Counted from the first letter of the stretch, positions 17,118 to 25,800 are shown. The stretch: DNA of 64,000 bases from Streptomyces canus (GCF_041435015.1 NZ_CP107989.1:1-64000), one strand, 5' to 3'. Notes: a model not told the origin generated them from the letters alone. Numbers and translations are program-made.

Positions 17118-18314
17118 ATGAGCCTGCCCTTCGAGATCAGCAAGGAACTGGCCGACTACGCCAATACGGTACGTGAATGGTCGGTCGCCGAGTGCCGGCC
17201 CTACGCGCGAGAGGCCGACGACCGGCACGCCCCGCCGGCGAACTGGGCCGAGATCCTCGACACCAGCCCGGTCCCGCTCGGCCGCGCCGACAAGCCCGAA
17301 GAGGGTTCCGTACCGGACTTCGAGGAGGGCGGCTATGTGTCCAAGGCGGTGATCACGGAAGCGCTCGTCTACGGCGACGTGTGGGTGCCGCCCGTGCTGG
17401 GCGGCGGCATCGGCGAACTGGTCGTGGAAGCCATGGGCACGCCCGAGCAGGTCGCCAAGTGGTACGACCCCATCGTGGAGGGGGGCGCCCCGACGGGCTT
17501 CGCACTCACCGAGCCGGGCTTCGGTTCGGACACCTCCCTGGTGTCCACCACCGCGACCCGCGAGGACGACACCTGGGTGATCAACGGCACCAAGATCTTC
17601 TGCACCAACGGAGCCACCGGTGAGTACGTCACCGTGTTCGCCACGGTCGACAAGTCGCTGGGCGCCAAGGGCATCAGCTCCTTCGTGGTGCCCAAGGGAA
17701 CGCCGGGCTTCACCGTTCCCAAGGTCAGCGAGAGCAAGCTGGGCATCCGCAGCTGGGTGACGTCCGAACTGTTCTTCGACAACTGTGTGGTCCCGCTGGA
17801 GAACCGGCTCGGCTGGACGGCCGAGGGCGAAGCGGAGACCAGGGCCAGCGGCCGCAGCGGTGCGTTCGCCGCTCTGGTCCACAACCGTCCTCGCATCTCC
17901 TCCATGGCCATCGCCCTGGCCCAGGCGTCGCTGGATGTCACCAAGGGCCTCCTGGTCGGGCAGAAGGCGGGGTTCACTCCGCAGCGGTGGTCCCAGATCG
18001 AGACCGAGCTGGAGAACATGGAGTACACGCTGGAGCGGGGCCGCCGACTCGTCCTGCGCGCCCAGTATCTCGTCGACATCGGCAAGGACCGCAGCGACAC
18101 CGCGGCCGCCGCCGCGGCCAAGGGCTACGCGCCGCAGTCCTGCGAGCGCGTGGTCCGGCGCTGCATCCAGCTCCTGGGGCCCGAGGGCTGGAGCAAGGAA
18201 CTGCTCCTGGAGAAGTGGTACCGGGACATGAAGATCATGGACATCTTCGAGGGGTCGGGCCAGATCCAGCGCATCATCGCCGGCCGCTCACTCATGGGCC
18301 GACTGGTCGGCTGA
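17118..18314 (+). CDS. Acyl-CoA dehydrogenase, complete motifs
   Basis: 398 residues. The FAD-binding signature FALTEPGFGSDTSL is intact and the catalytic segment MDIFEGSGQIQRII carries the expected Glu. It should introduce an alpha,beta double bond into an acyl-CoA, passing electrons to ETF; an ETF pair lies at 37076-38862. A GAGGAG-like site (aacgaggagtc) precedes ATG 17118. It is co-transcribed with the oxygenase subunits. Side-chain oxidation of an aryl-alkanoyl-CoA is the most natural role. Confidence 0.92.
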   Translation: MSLPFEISKELADYANTVREWSVAECRPYAREADDRHAPPANWAEILDTSPVPLGRADKPEEGSVPDFEEGGYVSKAVITEALVYGDVWVPPVLGGGIGELVVEAMGTPEQVAKWYDPIVEGGAPTGFALTEPGFGSDTSLVSTTATREDDTWVINGTKIFCTNGATGEYVTVFATVDKSLGAKGISSFVVPKGTPGFTVPKVSESKLGIRSWVTSELFFDNCVVPLENRLGWTAEGEAETRASGRSGAFAALVHNRPRISSMAIALAQASLDVTKGLLVGQKAGFTPQRWSQIETELENMEYTLERGRRLVLRAQYLVDIGKDRSDTAAAAAAKGYAPQSCERVVRRCIQLLGPEGWSKELLLEKWYRDMKIMDIFEGSGQIQRIIAGRSLMGRLVG

Positions 18315-18345
18315 ACCGAGCGCAGACACGTAACAAGGAGTCGCA

Positions 18346-18873
18346 ATGGCCACCCAAGCCCCCACCCCGCCGATCGCACCGGCGCATGTCCCCGACAGCC
18401 TGGTCCGCTCGGTGGAACGCTACCTCTACGAGGAGGCCGAGCTGCTCGACACATGGCGGCTGCACGAGTGGCTGGAGCTGTTCGCCCCGCACGGGCAGTA
18501 CCAGGTTCCGTCCACCGACAAGCCGGACGGCGACCCCGCGCGGGATCTCTTCCTCATCCAGGACGACCGCTTCCTGCTGGAGCAGCGGGTGAACTCGCTG
18601 CTCACCCGCGCCGCACACGCCGAGTACCCGCACTCCCGTACCCGGCACCTGATCACCAATGTGCGGGTCACCGACGCCACCGACGGACGGCTGACCGTCA
18701 CTGCCAACTTCGCGGTGTACCGGGTGCGTTCGGGCACGGTCGACACGTATGTCGGCCAGTACCGGCACATCCTGCTCCAGGACGAGGACGGATCTTTCCG
18801 CTACGAGCTCCGCAAGTCCGTACTCGACCTCGACGCGCTGCACCCGCACGGCAAGGTGAGCGTGATCCTGTGA
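18346..18873 (+). CDS. Ring-hydroxylating dioxygenase, beta subunit
   Basis: 175 residues with the cone-shaped NTF2-like fold of small dioxygenase subunits. Family marks are YLYEEAELLDTWRLHEWLEL, the acidic/aromatic strand FLIQDDRFLLEQRVNSLLT, and PHSRTRHLITNVRV. It forms the structural alpha3beta3 partner of the 14629 gene product. AAGGAG lies upstream of the ATG. The stop overlaps the next GTG start, confirming operon membership. Confidence 0.92.
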   Translation: MATQAPTPPIAPAHVPDSLVRSVERYLYEEAELLDTWRLHEWLELFAPHGQYQVPSTDKPDGDPARDLFLIQDDRFLLEQRVNSLLTRAAHAEYPHSRTRHLITNVRVTDATDGRLTVTANFAVYRVRSGTVDTYVGQYRHILLQDEDGSFRYELRKSVLDLDALHPHGKVSVIL

Positions 18874-19694
18874 ACCGCCTGCAGGACAAGGTCGCGATCG
18901 TGACCGGTACCGGCCCGCTCATCGGCGGTGCCATAGCGGCGGGACTCGCCGCCGAGGGCGCCCGGGTGGTGTGCACCGGGCTCGACGAGGAGTCGGTCAA
19001 GCCGTCCGTCGCGGCCATCGAGGCGGCGGGCGGCGAGGCGATCGCCGCCATCGGCGACGTCACCGACCCGGCGCACGCCCCGGAGGTCGTGGAGCAGGCG
19101 GTGGCCCGTTGGGGGCGCGTGGACATCCTGGTCAACAGCGCCGTGTGGTTCCACAAGCGCGGGCTGCTGACGATGACCGTCGAGGACTACCGTCGGCAGC
19201 TCGACGTGATCCTTGGCGGATCCTTCCTCTTCACCCGCGAAGTCGCCATGCACATGATTGACGCCGGCACTCACGGTAGCGTGATCAACATCCTGTCCAC
19301 GGCGGCCTGGCAGGGTGAACCGGGCAACATCGGCTACTCCACCGGCAAGAGCGGGCTGATCAACTTCACCCGCTCCGCCGCCATGGAACTCGCCCGCCAC
19401 AGCATCCGGGTCAACGGCTTCACCCCCACCGTGACCCTTCCCGACGACCCCGAACAGGCCCGTGAACTCGTGGGACTGATGGCCGGGCCCAGCGAGTACC
19501 CGATGGATTTCCAGGGTCTTTTCCCGATGGGCCGGCTGCCCACTCCCCAGGACTACGTCCCCGCGGTGGTGTTCCTCGCCTCGGACGAGTCCTCGATGAT
19601 CACCGGAAGCAACATCACCGTCGACGGCGGAGCCACCGCCAAGTACTGGCCCTGGCTCTCCGGCTCGGGTCAGGAAGGACGGCTTGGGTCATGA
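18870..19694 (+). CDS. Short-chain dehydrogenase, probable cis-dihydrodiol dehydrogenase
   Basis: 274 residues. The Rossmann motif IVTGTGPLIGGAIAAGLAAEG is slightly atypical. Active-site Ser lies in INILSTAAW and the Tyr/Lys pair in IGYSTGKSGL. By position between dioxygenase beta subunit and ferredoxin it should oxidise the cis-diol to a catechol using NAD+. The GTG start overlaps the previous stop, and the stop overlaps the ferredoxin ATG. A 3-ketoacyl-CoA reductase or hydroxyacyl dehydrogenase role is a possible alternative. Confidence 0.88.
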   Translation: MNRLQDKVAIVTGTGPLIGGAIAAGLAAEGARVVCTGLDEESVKPSVAAIEAAGGEAIAAIGDVTDPAHAPEVVEQAVARWGRVDILVNSAVWFHKRGLLTMTVEDYRRQLDVILGGSFLFTREVAMHMIDAGTHGSVINILSTAAWQGEPGNIGYSTGKSGLINFTRSAAMELARHSIRVNGFTPTVTLPDDPEQARELVGLMAGPSEYPMDFQGLFPMGRLPTPQDYVPAVVFLASDESSMITGSNITVDGGATAKYWPWLSGSGQEGRLGS

Positions 19695-20005
19695 CCACCG
19701 AACGCCGCTTCGCCTGCCTGGCCGAGGACGTTGCGCCGGGCACGGCCATCACCGTGCCCGGGGACCCGCCGATCGCCGTGTACCACACGGAGGAAGGCGA
19801 GTTCTACGCGACGGCCGACACCTGCACCCACGAGAAGTGGTCGCTCGGGTCCGACAGCGACCTGGAGGGTTGCGAGGTGACCTGCCCGCTGCACATGGCG
19901 CGGTTCGACATCCGCACGGGCGAGGCACTCTGCTTCCCCGCCACCGTGGCGCTCCGGACGTACGCGACAGAGATCGACGACGGCAAGGTGTTCGTCGTCG
20001 GCTGA
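19691..20005 (+). CDS. Rieske-type [2Fe-2S] ferredoxin
   Basis: 104 residues with cluster ligands C45-x-H47 (CTHEKWSLG) and C65-x2-H68 (CPLHMARF), as in BphA3/BedB ferredoxins. It carries electrons from the reductase at 8578-9786 to the oxygenase alpha subunit. ATG overlaps the SDR stop, and the gene ends the operon before a strong hairpin. Confidence 0.95.
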   Translation: MTTERRFACLAEDVAPGTAITVPGDPPIAVYHTEEGEFYATADTCTHEKWSLGSDSDLEGCEVTCPLHMARFDIRTGEALCFPATVALRTYATEIDDGKVFVVG

Positions 20006-20029
20006 GCGCGAGCCGGCTCAGCGACGGTG

Positions 20030-20056
20030 AGGCCCACAGCGCAACGCTGTGGGCCT
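20030..20056. terminator. Terminator between ferredoxin and monooxygenase genes
   Basis: A perfect 12-bp stem (20030-20041 with 20045-20056) closes on a three-base loop in the 78-base gap between two convergent genes. Confidence 0.8.
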
Positions 20057-20083
20057 CCCTGCCGGTCTCACGGCAGAAACGTC

Positions 20084-21268
20084 TCATGGAAGAAACAACG
20101 TGCCGCGCAGTTCCAGGCTCTCGAGGAGGTGGCCGCGGAGCAGGTGCGGATCGGCGGCCATACGGCGGCAGTGCTCGACTCCCTCAGCGAACCGCTCCGG
20201 GCTCTCGGTGAGGAACAGCAGACGCATGGCCTGCGCCGACAGCGGGGACACGGACTCCTCGAAGACCTTGCGGCGGTCCTCCGCGTACTGGTCGAGAACC
20301 GTGTGGTCCGCGTCGCCGTGCACCACGGAGGCCAGCAGCCGGGCGAGTACGAGGGCCTCGAAGACCCCGCAGGCCAGGCCGAAGCCACGGCTCGGGTTGG
20401 TGACGTGGGCGGCGTCTCCGGCGAGTACGACCCGTCCCGACCGGAAGCTCTCGGCCGCACGCTCATGGACCCTGGAGGCCGCCCAGCTCTCCAGCAGCGG
20501 GTCGGCCCCGTGCGGCAGCACGGCCTTGAACACGGCGGACATGCGGTCGGCGATCGTCTCCTCCGGCAGCAGCCGGCTCTCCGCGAAGGTGTACCGCCAC
20601 AGGCCCGTGTCGTCGGCCAGACCGATCAGCGCGCCGTTGTCGAGATCGAGCTGCCAAGAGGAGGGAGACATCCCGAGCCCGGCGAGGTCGAACCGGATAT
20701 CGGCGGCCACGAACCGCTTGGGCCAGGTCACGCCGGGGAAGCCCATGCCCAGCGACCGCCGGACCTGGCTGTGCGCCCCGTCGGCACCGACCAGCCACGC
20801 TGCCCGCAGGGTGGAGACGACGTGCGGGGTATCTGCCGTCGCAGTTACGCCGTGCGAGTCTTGCCACACATCGGTCAGGCGTGTGCCCCATTCGAACCTG
20901 ACCCGGGGATGGCGGGCCAGCCGGTCGACCACGATCCTGGCCAGCACATGGGACGGGACGAGCAACTCGAAAGGATGCTCGACCTCGTCCGTGAGGGACC
21001 GCAGGTCGAGGACCAACCGCTCACCGGTGCTTGGAACGACGAAGGATCTGGTGTGTGCCACGACGCCGGCCTGGCAGAGCTCCTCGAGGAGGCCGAGGTC
21101 CTCCAGCCCGGGCAGAACCGCCCAGTGGTAGACCATGTCGTACGGTCGCGGCTCGATCCCGGACGCTGCTTCGAGCACCGTGACGTCCAGGCCTGCCCTG
21201 GCCAGTCCCAGGGCAGTGAGCAGCCCCACGGGGCCAGCTCCTGCGACGACGACCTGTGCGTCCTGCAT
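20084..21268 (-). CDS. FAD-dependent aromatic monooxygenase (MhpA-like)
   Basis: 394 residues of the group A flavoprotein hydroxylase type. Features are GAGPVGLLTALGLARAGLDV at the N-terminus, the DG motif LVGADGAHSQVRR in the middle, and the GD motif VVLAGDAAHVTNPSRGFGL. It should hydroxylate a phenolic ring ortho to an existing OH to give a catechol, an alternative entry to the extradiol enzyme. MhpA proper is longer (about 550), so the C-terminal thioredoxin-like part is absent. ATG 21268 was chosen because GGAGAA lies seven bases upstream. It is divergent from the IclR gene with site 7 between them. Confidence 0.88.
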   Translation of the reverse strand: MQDAQVVVAGAGPVGLLTALGLARAGLDVTVLEAASGIEPRPYDMVYHWAVLPGLEDLGLLEELCQAGVVAHTRSFVVPSTGERLVLDLRSLTDEVEHPFELLVPSHVLARIVVDRLARHPRVRFEWGTRLTDVWQDSHGVTATADTPHVVSTLRAAWLVGADGAHSQVRRSLGMGFPGVTWPKRFVAADIRFDLAGLGMSPSSWQLDLDNGALIGLADDTGLWRYTFAESRLLPEETIADRMSAVFKAVLPHGADPLLESWAASRVHERAAESFRSGRVVLAGDAAHVTNPSRGFGLACGVFEALVLARLLASVVHGDADHTVLDQYAEDRRKVFEESVSPLSAQAMRLLFLTESPERFAEGVEHCRRMAADPHLLRGHLLESLELRGTLFLP

Positions 21269-21360
21269 AGCGGCTTCTCCTTTCCGCCTCATCGGCTGCG
21301 CGAGCGCAGAGCAAGCCGTCTACTTACGCTACGGACCGGTGACCAGGGATGACATGGAGT

Positions 21361-21377
21361 GTTCCAGTGGCTGGAAC
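21361..21377. promoter_or_regulatory. Operator GTTCC-N7-GGAAC, site 7
   Basis: Exact palindrome with spacer AGTGGCT in the divergent promoter region, 92 bases from the monooxygenase start and 98 from the IclR start. The position suits autoregulation plus control of the monooxygenase. Confidence 0.72.
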
Positions 21378-21475
21378 CTGGACCGCACGGCCTGGGTGGG
21401 GGTTTCATACTGCTGAGATGCGGACGAAACCTGGGTGTGCGGTCCCTCGTATGTGCCAGGCCGAACGGAGGGCTG

Positions 21476-22255
21476 ATGCTGATCGCCGAGAATCCGCCGT
21501 CGATCCTCTCCAAGGCTTTCGACGTGCTGCGGGCGTTCAACAGTCATGAACGCGTGATGACCCTGACGGAGCTCTCCCGTGCCTCGGGGCTGCCCAAGTC
21601 CACCGTGCACCGGCTGCTGGCCCGGTTGATCGAACTGGGCGCGATCGAGCACCACCGCGCCGGGTACCGGATCGGGATCGAGCTGTTCCAGTTGGGCAGC
21701 ACCACTCCGGCGGGCGTCATGCGGGATGCGGCCATGCCGCACATGGCCAGGCTTCACCGATGGACGGGACACACCGTGCAACTGGGGGTCCTGCGCCAGT
21801 TCGATGTCGTGTACCTGGAAAAGGTGGCGCGCAACAGCAAATCGTCCGACCCGGACGGTGTCGGTGTACGGTTGCCGGCCAGCTGCACTGCCGTGGGCAA
21901 GGCCATGCTGGCGCACGAGAACCTGGAAGACCTGAAGCACTTCCTGCCCAGCCCTCTCCCCGGCCTGACACCGCACACCATCACAGGCGTCGACAAGCTG
22001 ATCCCCGAGCTGCGGCGCATCCGCCAGGGCGAACTGGCTCGTGAACGCGAGGAGGCCAGGCTGGGCCTGGCCTGTGTCGCCGCGCCGATCGTGGTGCGGG
22101 GCTTTGCCGTGGGTGCGCTCTCCGTGGCCTATCCGTCCGACGTGGAGCTCGACCCCAAGACCGGGACCGTGCTTCGGGACACCACCGCACAACTGGCCAA
22201 GGAGCTCAAGCAGCAGTTGCCGGAACACGCCCGCTGGTTCCCGCGCGACGCATGA
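21476..22255 (+). CDS. IclR-family transcriptional regulator
   Basis: 259 residues. The winged helix-turn-helix is near residues 28-52 (TLTELSRASGLPKSTVHRLL), followed by the IclR effector domain with RLPASCTAVGKAMLAH and GLACVAAPIVVRGFAVGALS. IclR proteins of aromatic catabolism (MhpR, PcaU, PobR types) sense an aromatic acid and bind inverted repeats. Start ATG 21476 has GGAGG five bases upstream; the open frame continues upstream but without family similarity. It is the only regulator inside the catabolic cluster and has a palindrome in its own promoter, so it is the best candidate for the GTTCC-N7-GGAAC binder. Confidence 0.92.
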   Translation: MLIAENPPSILSKAFDVLRAFNSHERVMTLTELSRASGLPKSTVHRLLARLIELGAIEHHRAGYRIGIELFQLGSTTPAGVMRDAAMPHMARLHRWTGHTVQLGVLRQFDVVYLEKVARNSKSSDPDGVGVRLPASCTAVGKAMLAHENLEDLKHFLPSPLPGLTPHTITGVDKLIPELRRIRQGELAREREEARLGLACVAAPIVVRGFAVGALSVAYPSDVELDPKTGTVLRDTTAQLAKELKQQLPEHARWFPRDA

Positions 22256-22291
22256 CCCGCGGTGGCGGCCACACGTCGCGCGAGAACGTCG

Positions 22292-23356
22292 TCACTGGTA
22301 CAGCGCGAAGACCTTGTTGGAGTTGAGGATCTCCGTCTGGACGAAGTCGCTCCACTGCAGTTCGAGACCGAGTTCCGACATCGCACCCAGCAGACAGAAC
22401 CAGTTGAGCATCTCGTGCTGGCCGGCGTCGACCACCTCTCGCGTGGTCACCTTCTGCCAGGTGTCGTAGTCACCCGCGACGAGGGCGTCGTAGAGCCTGA
22501 TATCGGCGTCGGAGTCCGGGCGCAGGTGCCAGTCCTTGTCGTTGAGGAAGGCATGGGACCAGCTCGCCGACGCGACCAGCGCCACACGCTTGTCGCCGGC
22601 CGCCACCGAACGCGCCACCGCCCGGCCCAGCTCGAAGCAGCGCACCGGCGACGGACCCGGCGGGTCGAGCTGCTCACCGGCCTTGATGTCGGCGAACTTG
22701 GCCATGCCGCCCTGCCGGGCGATGACGTGCTCGCCGTAACAGTTCACCGCGATGGGCACGATCGGGTACGGGAATTCCTTTCCCACGTGCTCGTAGTCGA
22801 GGAAGATCTGCGTGTTGGCGAACGCGTGCGGGAAATGGACGCCCTTGCGATGCTCGTAGGAGTAGGCGACGTCCACCCCTGAGGTGAGCACGTCCGTCGC
22901 GAGCTGCTTGGCGAAGGCCGGCAGGCCACGCATCCGGTAGGTGGTGTCGTTGGGCAGGCCCCAGGCGTTCGGCACCTTGATCATGTCCAGTACGGCGAAT
23001 GCCTCGACCTCGGTGTCGTCGTAGGCCAACACGCAGAATGAGGGGATGACTTCCTCGCGGAAGTTCTCGTACTGGTCGTCGCCCCAGACCACGACGACAT
23101 CCGGACGGAACTCGTCGAGTGCCTCACGGCAGCGGGTCAGACCGCTGAGCAACCGGGCCCGGTGGGCGGCGGCAGCGGCGACACCCTGGTCGTCTCCCCA
23201 TTCACGCTGCGCGAGCTCGGGCCAGTTGCGGACGTCCTTCCGGTCGGCGGGGATGTCGGGATCCTTCAGGGTGCTCTTGAGCAGATTCGCCATATGTGTG
23301 TCGGCACCCGCCAACATCGGATAGTGCGTGATGCCGAGACCAAGCACCTCAGCCAT
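22292..23356 (-). CDS. Class III extradiol ring-cleavage dioxygenase (LigB-type)
   Basis: 354 residues; Fe(II) enzyme that cleaves a catechol next to the diol. Candidate metal and catalytic residues are His in GLGITHYPMLAG, the acidic segment VVVVWGDDQYENF, and His in ASASWSHAFLND and DAGQHEMLNWF. It is longer than MhpB (about 314) and belongs to the broad LigB superfamily. The start at 23356 has GGGAGG upstream. Site 8 lies 115 bases before it. It is the only ring-cleavage enzyme seen in the window. Confidence 0.88.
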   Translation of the reverse strand: MAEVLGLGITHYPMLAGADTHMANLLKSTLKDPDIPADRKDVRNWPELAQREWGDDQGVAAAAAHRARLLSGLTRCREALDEFRPDVVVVWGDDQYENFREEVIPSFCVLAYDDTEVEAFAVLDMIKVPNAWGLPNDTTYRMRGLPAFAKQLATDVLTSGVDVAYSYEHRKGVHFPHAFANTQIFLDYEHVGKEFPYPIVPIAVNCYGEHVIARQGGMAKFADIKAGEQLDPPGPSPVRCFELGRAVARSVAAGDKRVALVASASWSHAFLNDKDWHLRPDSDADIRLYDALVAGDYDTWQKVTTREVVDAGQHEMLNWFCLLGAMSELGLELQWSDFVQTEILNSNKVFALYQ

Positions 23357-23471
23357 GGTCGTTCCTCCCGAAGATCCATACGGGGAGGCGTAGGACACCT
23401 CCGTCGTATCGGCCGCGGTGCGCGGCCTCGAACTCCGGTCTACCTGTCAGCAGCTCCTACGCCGATGGTGA

Positions 23472-23488
23472 GTTCTACTGCCCGGAAC
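23472..23488. promoter_or_regulatory. Operator-like site 8 (GTTCT-N7-GGAAC)
   Basis: Same core and same spacer (ACTGCCC) as site 10 in front of the intact amidohydrolase. It lies between the extradiol dioxygenase (minus) and an amidohydrolase relic (plus, start 41 bases away). Confidence 0.6.
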
Positions 23489-23529
23489 CGTTCGTTGGCG
23501 GGGTACGTGGCGGTGCACAGGATAAGGGC

Positions 23530-23718
23530 ATGCCTGGTCTTCCGGCCGCGCACGGTCATCCGGCCACCGGACGCAGGGAGGCCGGAAGGTGGTGGGCACG
23601 GAAATCTACGGCCCGGCGTAGTCGCTACCGTCGCCGCAGCGGCCGACCAGCATGTCCTCGACGAGTCGCAGGCGGACCGCGTCCTCGGACGAACGAGCTT
23701 GATTTCCTGGGCCTGTGA
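23530..23718 (+). pseudogene. Internally deleted amidohydrolase relic
   Basis: It begins MPGLPAAHGHP, matching MPDLPAAHGHP of the intact amidohydrolase at 35990. Its last codons read VLDESQADRVLG in one frame, then NELDFLGL and a stop after a one-base shift, matching VLSESETARVLG and NALEFLGL at the intact gene's end. About 280 codons in between are gone. The upstream DNA including the operator is also shared with the 35.9-kb locus. This is direct evidence of a second, decayed paralogue. Confidence 0.8.
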
Positions 23719-23748
23719 GCCCGGCCTCACGACGGCGAAAGGAAGAGT

Positions 23749-23910
23749 GATGGACCTTCGGCTCGGCGGCAAGCGGGCGATCGTCACAGGTGGGGGTCGT
23801 GGAATCGGCTTGACGGCAGCCCAGGCGTTTGCCGCTGAAGGAGTCCGTGTCGCCTCGGTCGCCAGGGACGAGTCCGTCCTCAAGTCGGCCCGTGACCAGG
23901 TGGCGGCACA
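23749..23910 (+). pseudogene. N-terminal fragment of a short-chain dehydrogenase
   Basis: The frame starts MDLRLGGKRAIVTGGGRGIG with the cofactor-binding glycines and continues to about DESVLKSARDQVAA. Family similarity then ends abruptly near 23905 and no active-site region follows. GAAAGGAAG precedes the ATG. It was probably co-transcribed with the amidohydrolase relic. Confidence 0.7.
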
Positions 23911-23936
23911 CCGTGCGCGGCACGGTGCAGGCGGAC

Positions 23937-24137
23937 ATGAAGCGCAGCCAGCTCAAGCGCGTCCAGGACTTTCAGGCCCGCCACCAGGAGCCGGCGCACA
24001 CGGCCCTGACCGCCCTCAAGGACGCGGCGGTCAGGGCCGTGTGCGCCGTCCTCATGGACGCCGCCCGGGTCTGCTCGCTCCAGCAGATCACCTGCGCCTT
24101 CTTCGAGGTCGGCGGCCAGTACCGCCGTCACGTCTGA
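23937..24137 (+). pseudogene. C-terminal scrap of a B12-dependent acyl-CoA mutase
   Basis: About 66 codons, MKRSQLKRVQDFQARHQEPA to EVGGQYRRHV, resemble the extreme C-terminus of the large methylmalonyl/isobutyryl-CoA mutase domain. That region has the pattern R-L-x3-R-x-x-R-D ... AL-x-AL-x-x-AA ... E-V-G-x-Y. It directly abuts the SDR fragment, showing a deletion junction between two former genes. The family assignment is from memory and only moderately secure. Confidence 0.45.
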
Positions 24138-24152
24138 AAGGTAGGACCCCCC

Positions 24153-25450
24153 ATGGATTCCGTCACCCGCCCGGCCCGGCGTGGTCGGCTGCGGCCTCAT
24201 GGGGTCCGGTATCGCCTGCTCCTCGCTCAGGAGATCGCATCCCGAGCTGCGGTCCACATCGACAATGCGCGCCAGTTCGCCCGCGAGCGTTCGACCGCAC
24301 TGACTCTCCAGCACAGCTTGCTGCCAAGGCGCGTGCCCCAGCACTCGGCTGTCGAGACCGCGGTCCGCTACCTTCCCTGTGAGGCCCGGGCCGAGGTGGG
24401 CGGCGACTGGTACGACGTCATTCCCCTGTCCGGAGGCCGTGTCGCCCTGGTCGTCGGGGACGTGGTCGGCCGTGGTCTGCGTGCCTCAGCCACCATGGGC
24501 CGACTGCGTACGGCCGTTCGTACCCTTGCGGACATCGATCTGATGCCGGACGAACTGCTCACGCATCTCGACGACGTCGTCATTCGCCTGCAGAAGGAGG
24601 AGGAACAGGGCACTGACGAGACCAGCGCCACATGCCTGTATGCGGTGTACGACCCCGTGTCCCGTGTGTGCTCCATGGCCAGTGCCGGGCACCTTGTACC
24701 CGCGGTGGTCACTCCTGCGGGGGTGTCCGACGGTCTCGCGGTCTCCCGTCGGGCGCACTTCCCGGAGCTGCGGGTCGGTCCGCCACTGGGACTGGGCGGT
24801 CTTCCCTTCGAGATGAGTCAATTCCAACTCCCAGAAGGCAGCTTGCTCGCTCTGTACACGGATGGGCTCATCGAAAGCCGCACTCGTGACGTCGACACCG
24901 GCCTGGACCTGCTGCGTCACGTTCTCGAAGAGGCCTCAACGGAGCTGGAGGACACCTGTGACCAGCTGCTGTCGGAACTCAGGCCCGTCCGGTCACCCGA
25001 CGACGTGGCACTTCTGGTCGCCCGCACCCGGGTGCTCGATGCCGATCATGTCCTCACGCTAGACCCCCCCTCCGACCCGGAGATCGTCGCCCAGGCCCGT
25101 GCGTGCGCAGTCGGACAACTGACCTCCTGGGGTCTGGTCGAGATGGCGTTCGCAACCGAGCTCATCGTCAGCGAGCTGGTGACGAACGCGATCCGGTACG
25201 GACGGCCGCCCATTCAACTGCGACTGATCCTCGAGTCCACTCTCATAGTCGAGGTCTCCAACTCCAGTAGCACAGCTCCGCACCTACGCCGGGCCCGTGT
25301 TTTCGACGAGGGCGGCCGCGGACTGCTCCTGGTCGCCAAGATCGCGGGTCATTGGGGCACTCGGCACACCGCGAGGGCAAGGTCATCTGGGCCGAAACAT
25401 CGCTTCTCACCGGGGATCGCTCCGCGGAGGCGGCAGCAGTCCGGGCATAG
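24153..25450 (+). pseudogene. SpoIIE-type PP2C phosphatase / anti-sigma kinase, truncated and frameshifted
   Basis: Reads the end of a GAF domain (LLAQEIASRAAVHIDNARQF), then a PP2C/SpoIIE domain (VGGDWYDVIPL, VVGDVVGRGLRASATMGRLR, LYTDGLIESR, SPDDVALLVAR), then an HATPase-c domain (ELIVSELVTNAIRYG, GGRGLLLVAKIAGHWG). Upstream PAS/GAF domains usual in Streptomyces are absent and the first 20 residues do not fit the family. Near 25365 a one-base loss shifts the frame; corrected reading gives REGKVIWAETSLLTG with a stop at 25450, whereas the shifted frame runs to 25532. Such proteins control anti-sigma-factor antagonists. Confidence 0.78.
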
Positions 25451-25489
25451 CTCAGGCTGCACGGACTGCTCGGGGCAAGCCGTCCGGAC

Positions 25490-25539
25490 GGCGCTGTCAC
25501 GTTGTTGGGTGCGTGAGTGCCTGACAGCGTGACAGCGCC
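25490..25539. repeat. 50-bp mini-element with IS6-type ends
   Basis: An 11-bp perfect inverted repeat (GGCGCTGTCAC at 25490, its complement ending at 25539) encloses 28 bases. Its first 42 bases are identical to the outer end of the IS6-family element at 32696-32737. It looks like an IS6 copy reduced to its two ends. Confidence 0.75.
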
Positions 25540-25599
25540 GCTCGCTGAGCTCCTCGTCCTCCAGCACGTGGAGCAGCCGTCCGTAGCCGTCTCCCGGGG

Positions 25600-25800
25600 C
25601 CGCTGCCCCAGGCTTCGTAGAGCTTGGTGCGCAGCTGGTGCATGGTGGCGATGAAGTCGCCGTACACCCGCCGTCGCGATTCCATGACCTGCAGTAGGTG
25701 CGCCGACTGCAACTGACCCGCCAAAAGGACCTGCTGGGACTGAGTCTGCTCCCGCTGGCTCTGGCGGCTCCACCAGGCGTAACGCGGGGCGCCCATCGGT
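25600..25800 (-). pseudogene. Fragment of an unrecognised coiled-coil protein
   Basis: On the minus strand one frame reads QREQTQSQQVLLAGQLQSAH and MESRRRVYGDFIATMHQLRT, an alpha-helical, charged stretch with normal codon bias, ending near KLYEAWG. Flanking sequence in the frame (25497-25913) is compositionally poor. I do not recognise the family; it may be the start of a longer lost gene. Confidence 0.4.

Noticed and set aside
2441..22255. Antibiotic biosynthesis cluster
   Set aside because: No polyketide synthase, peptide synthetase, carrier protein or export genes; all parts fit catabolism.
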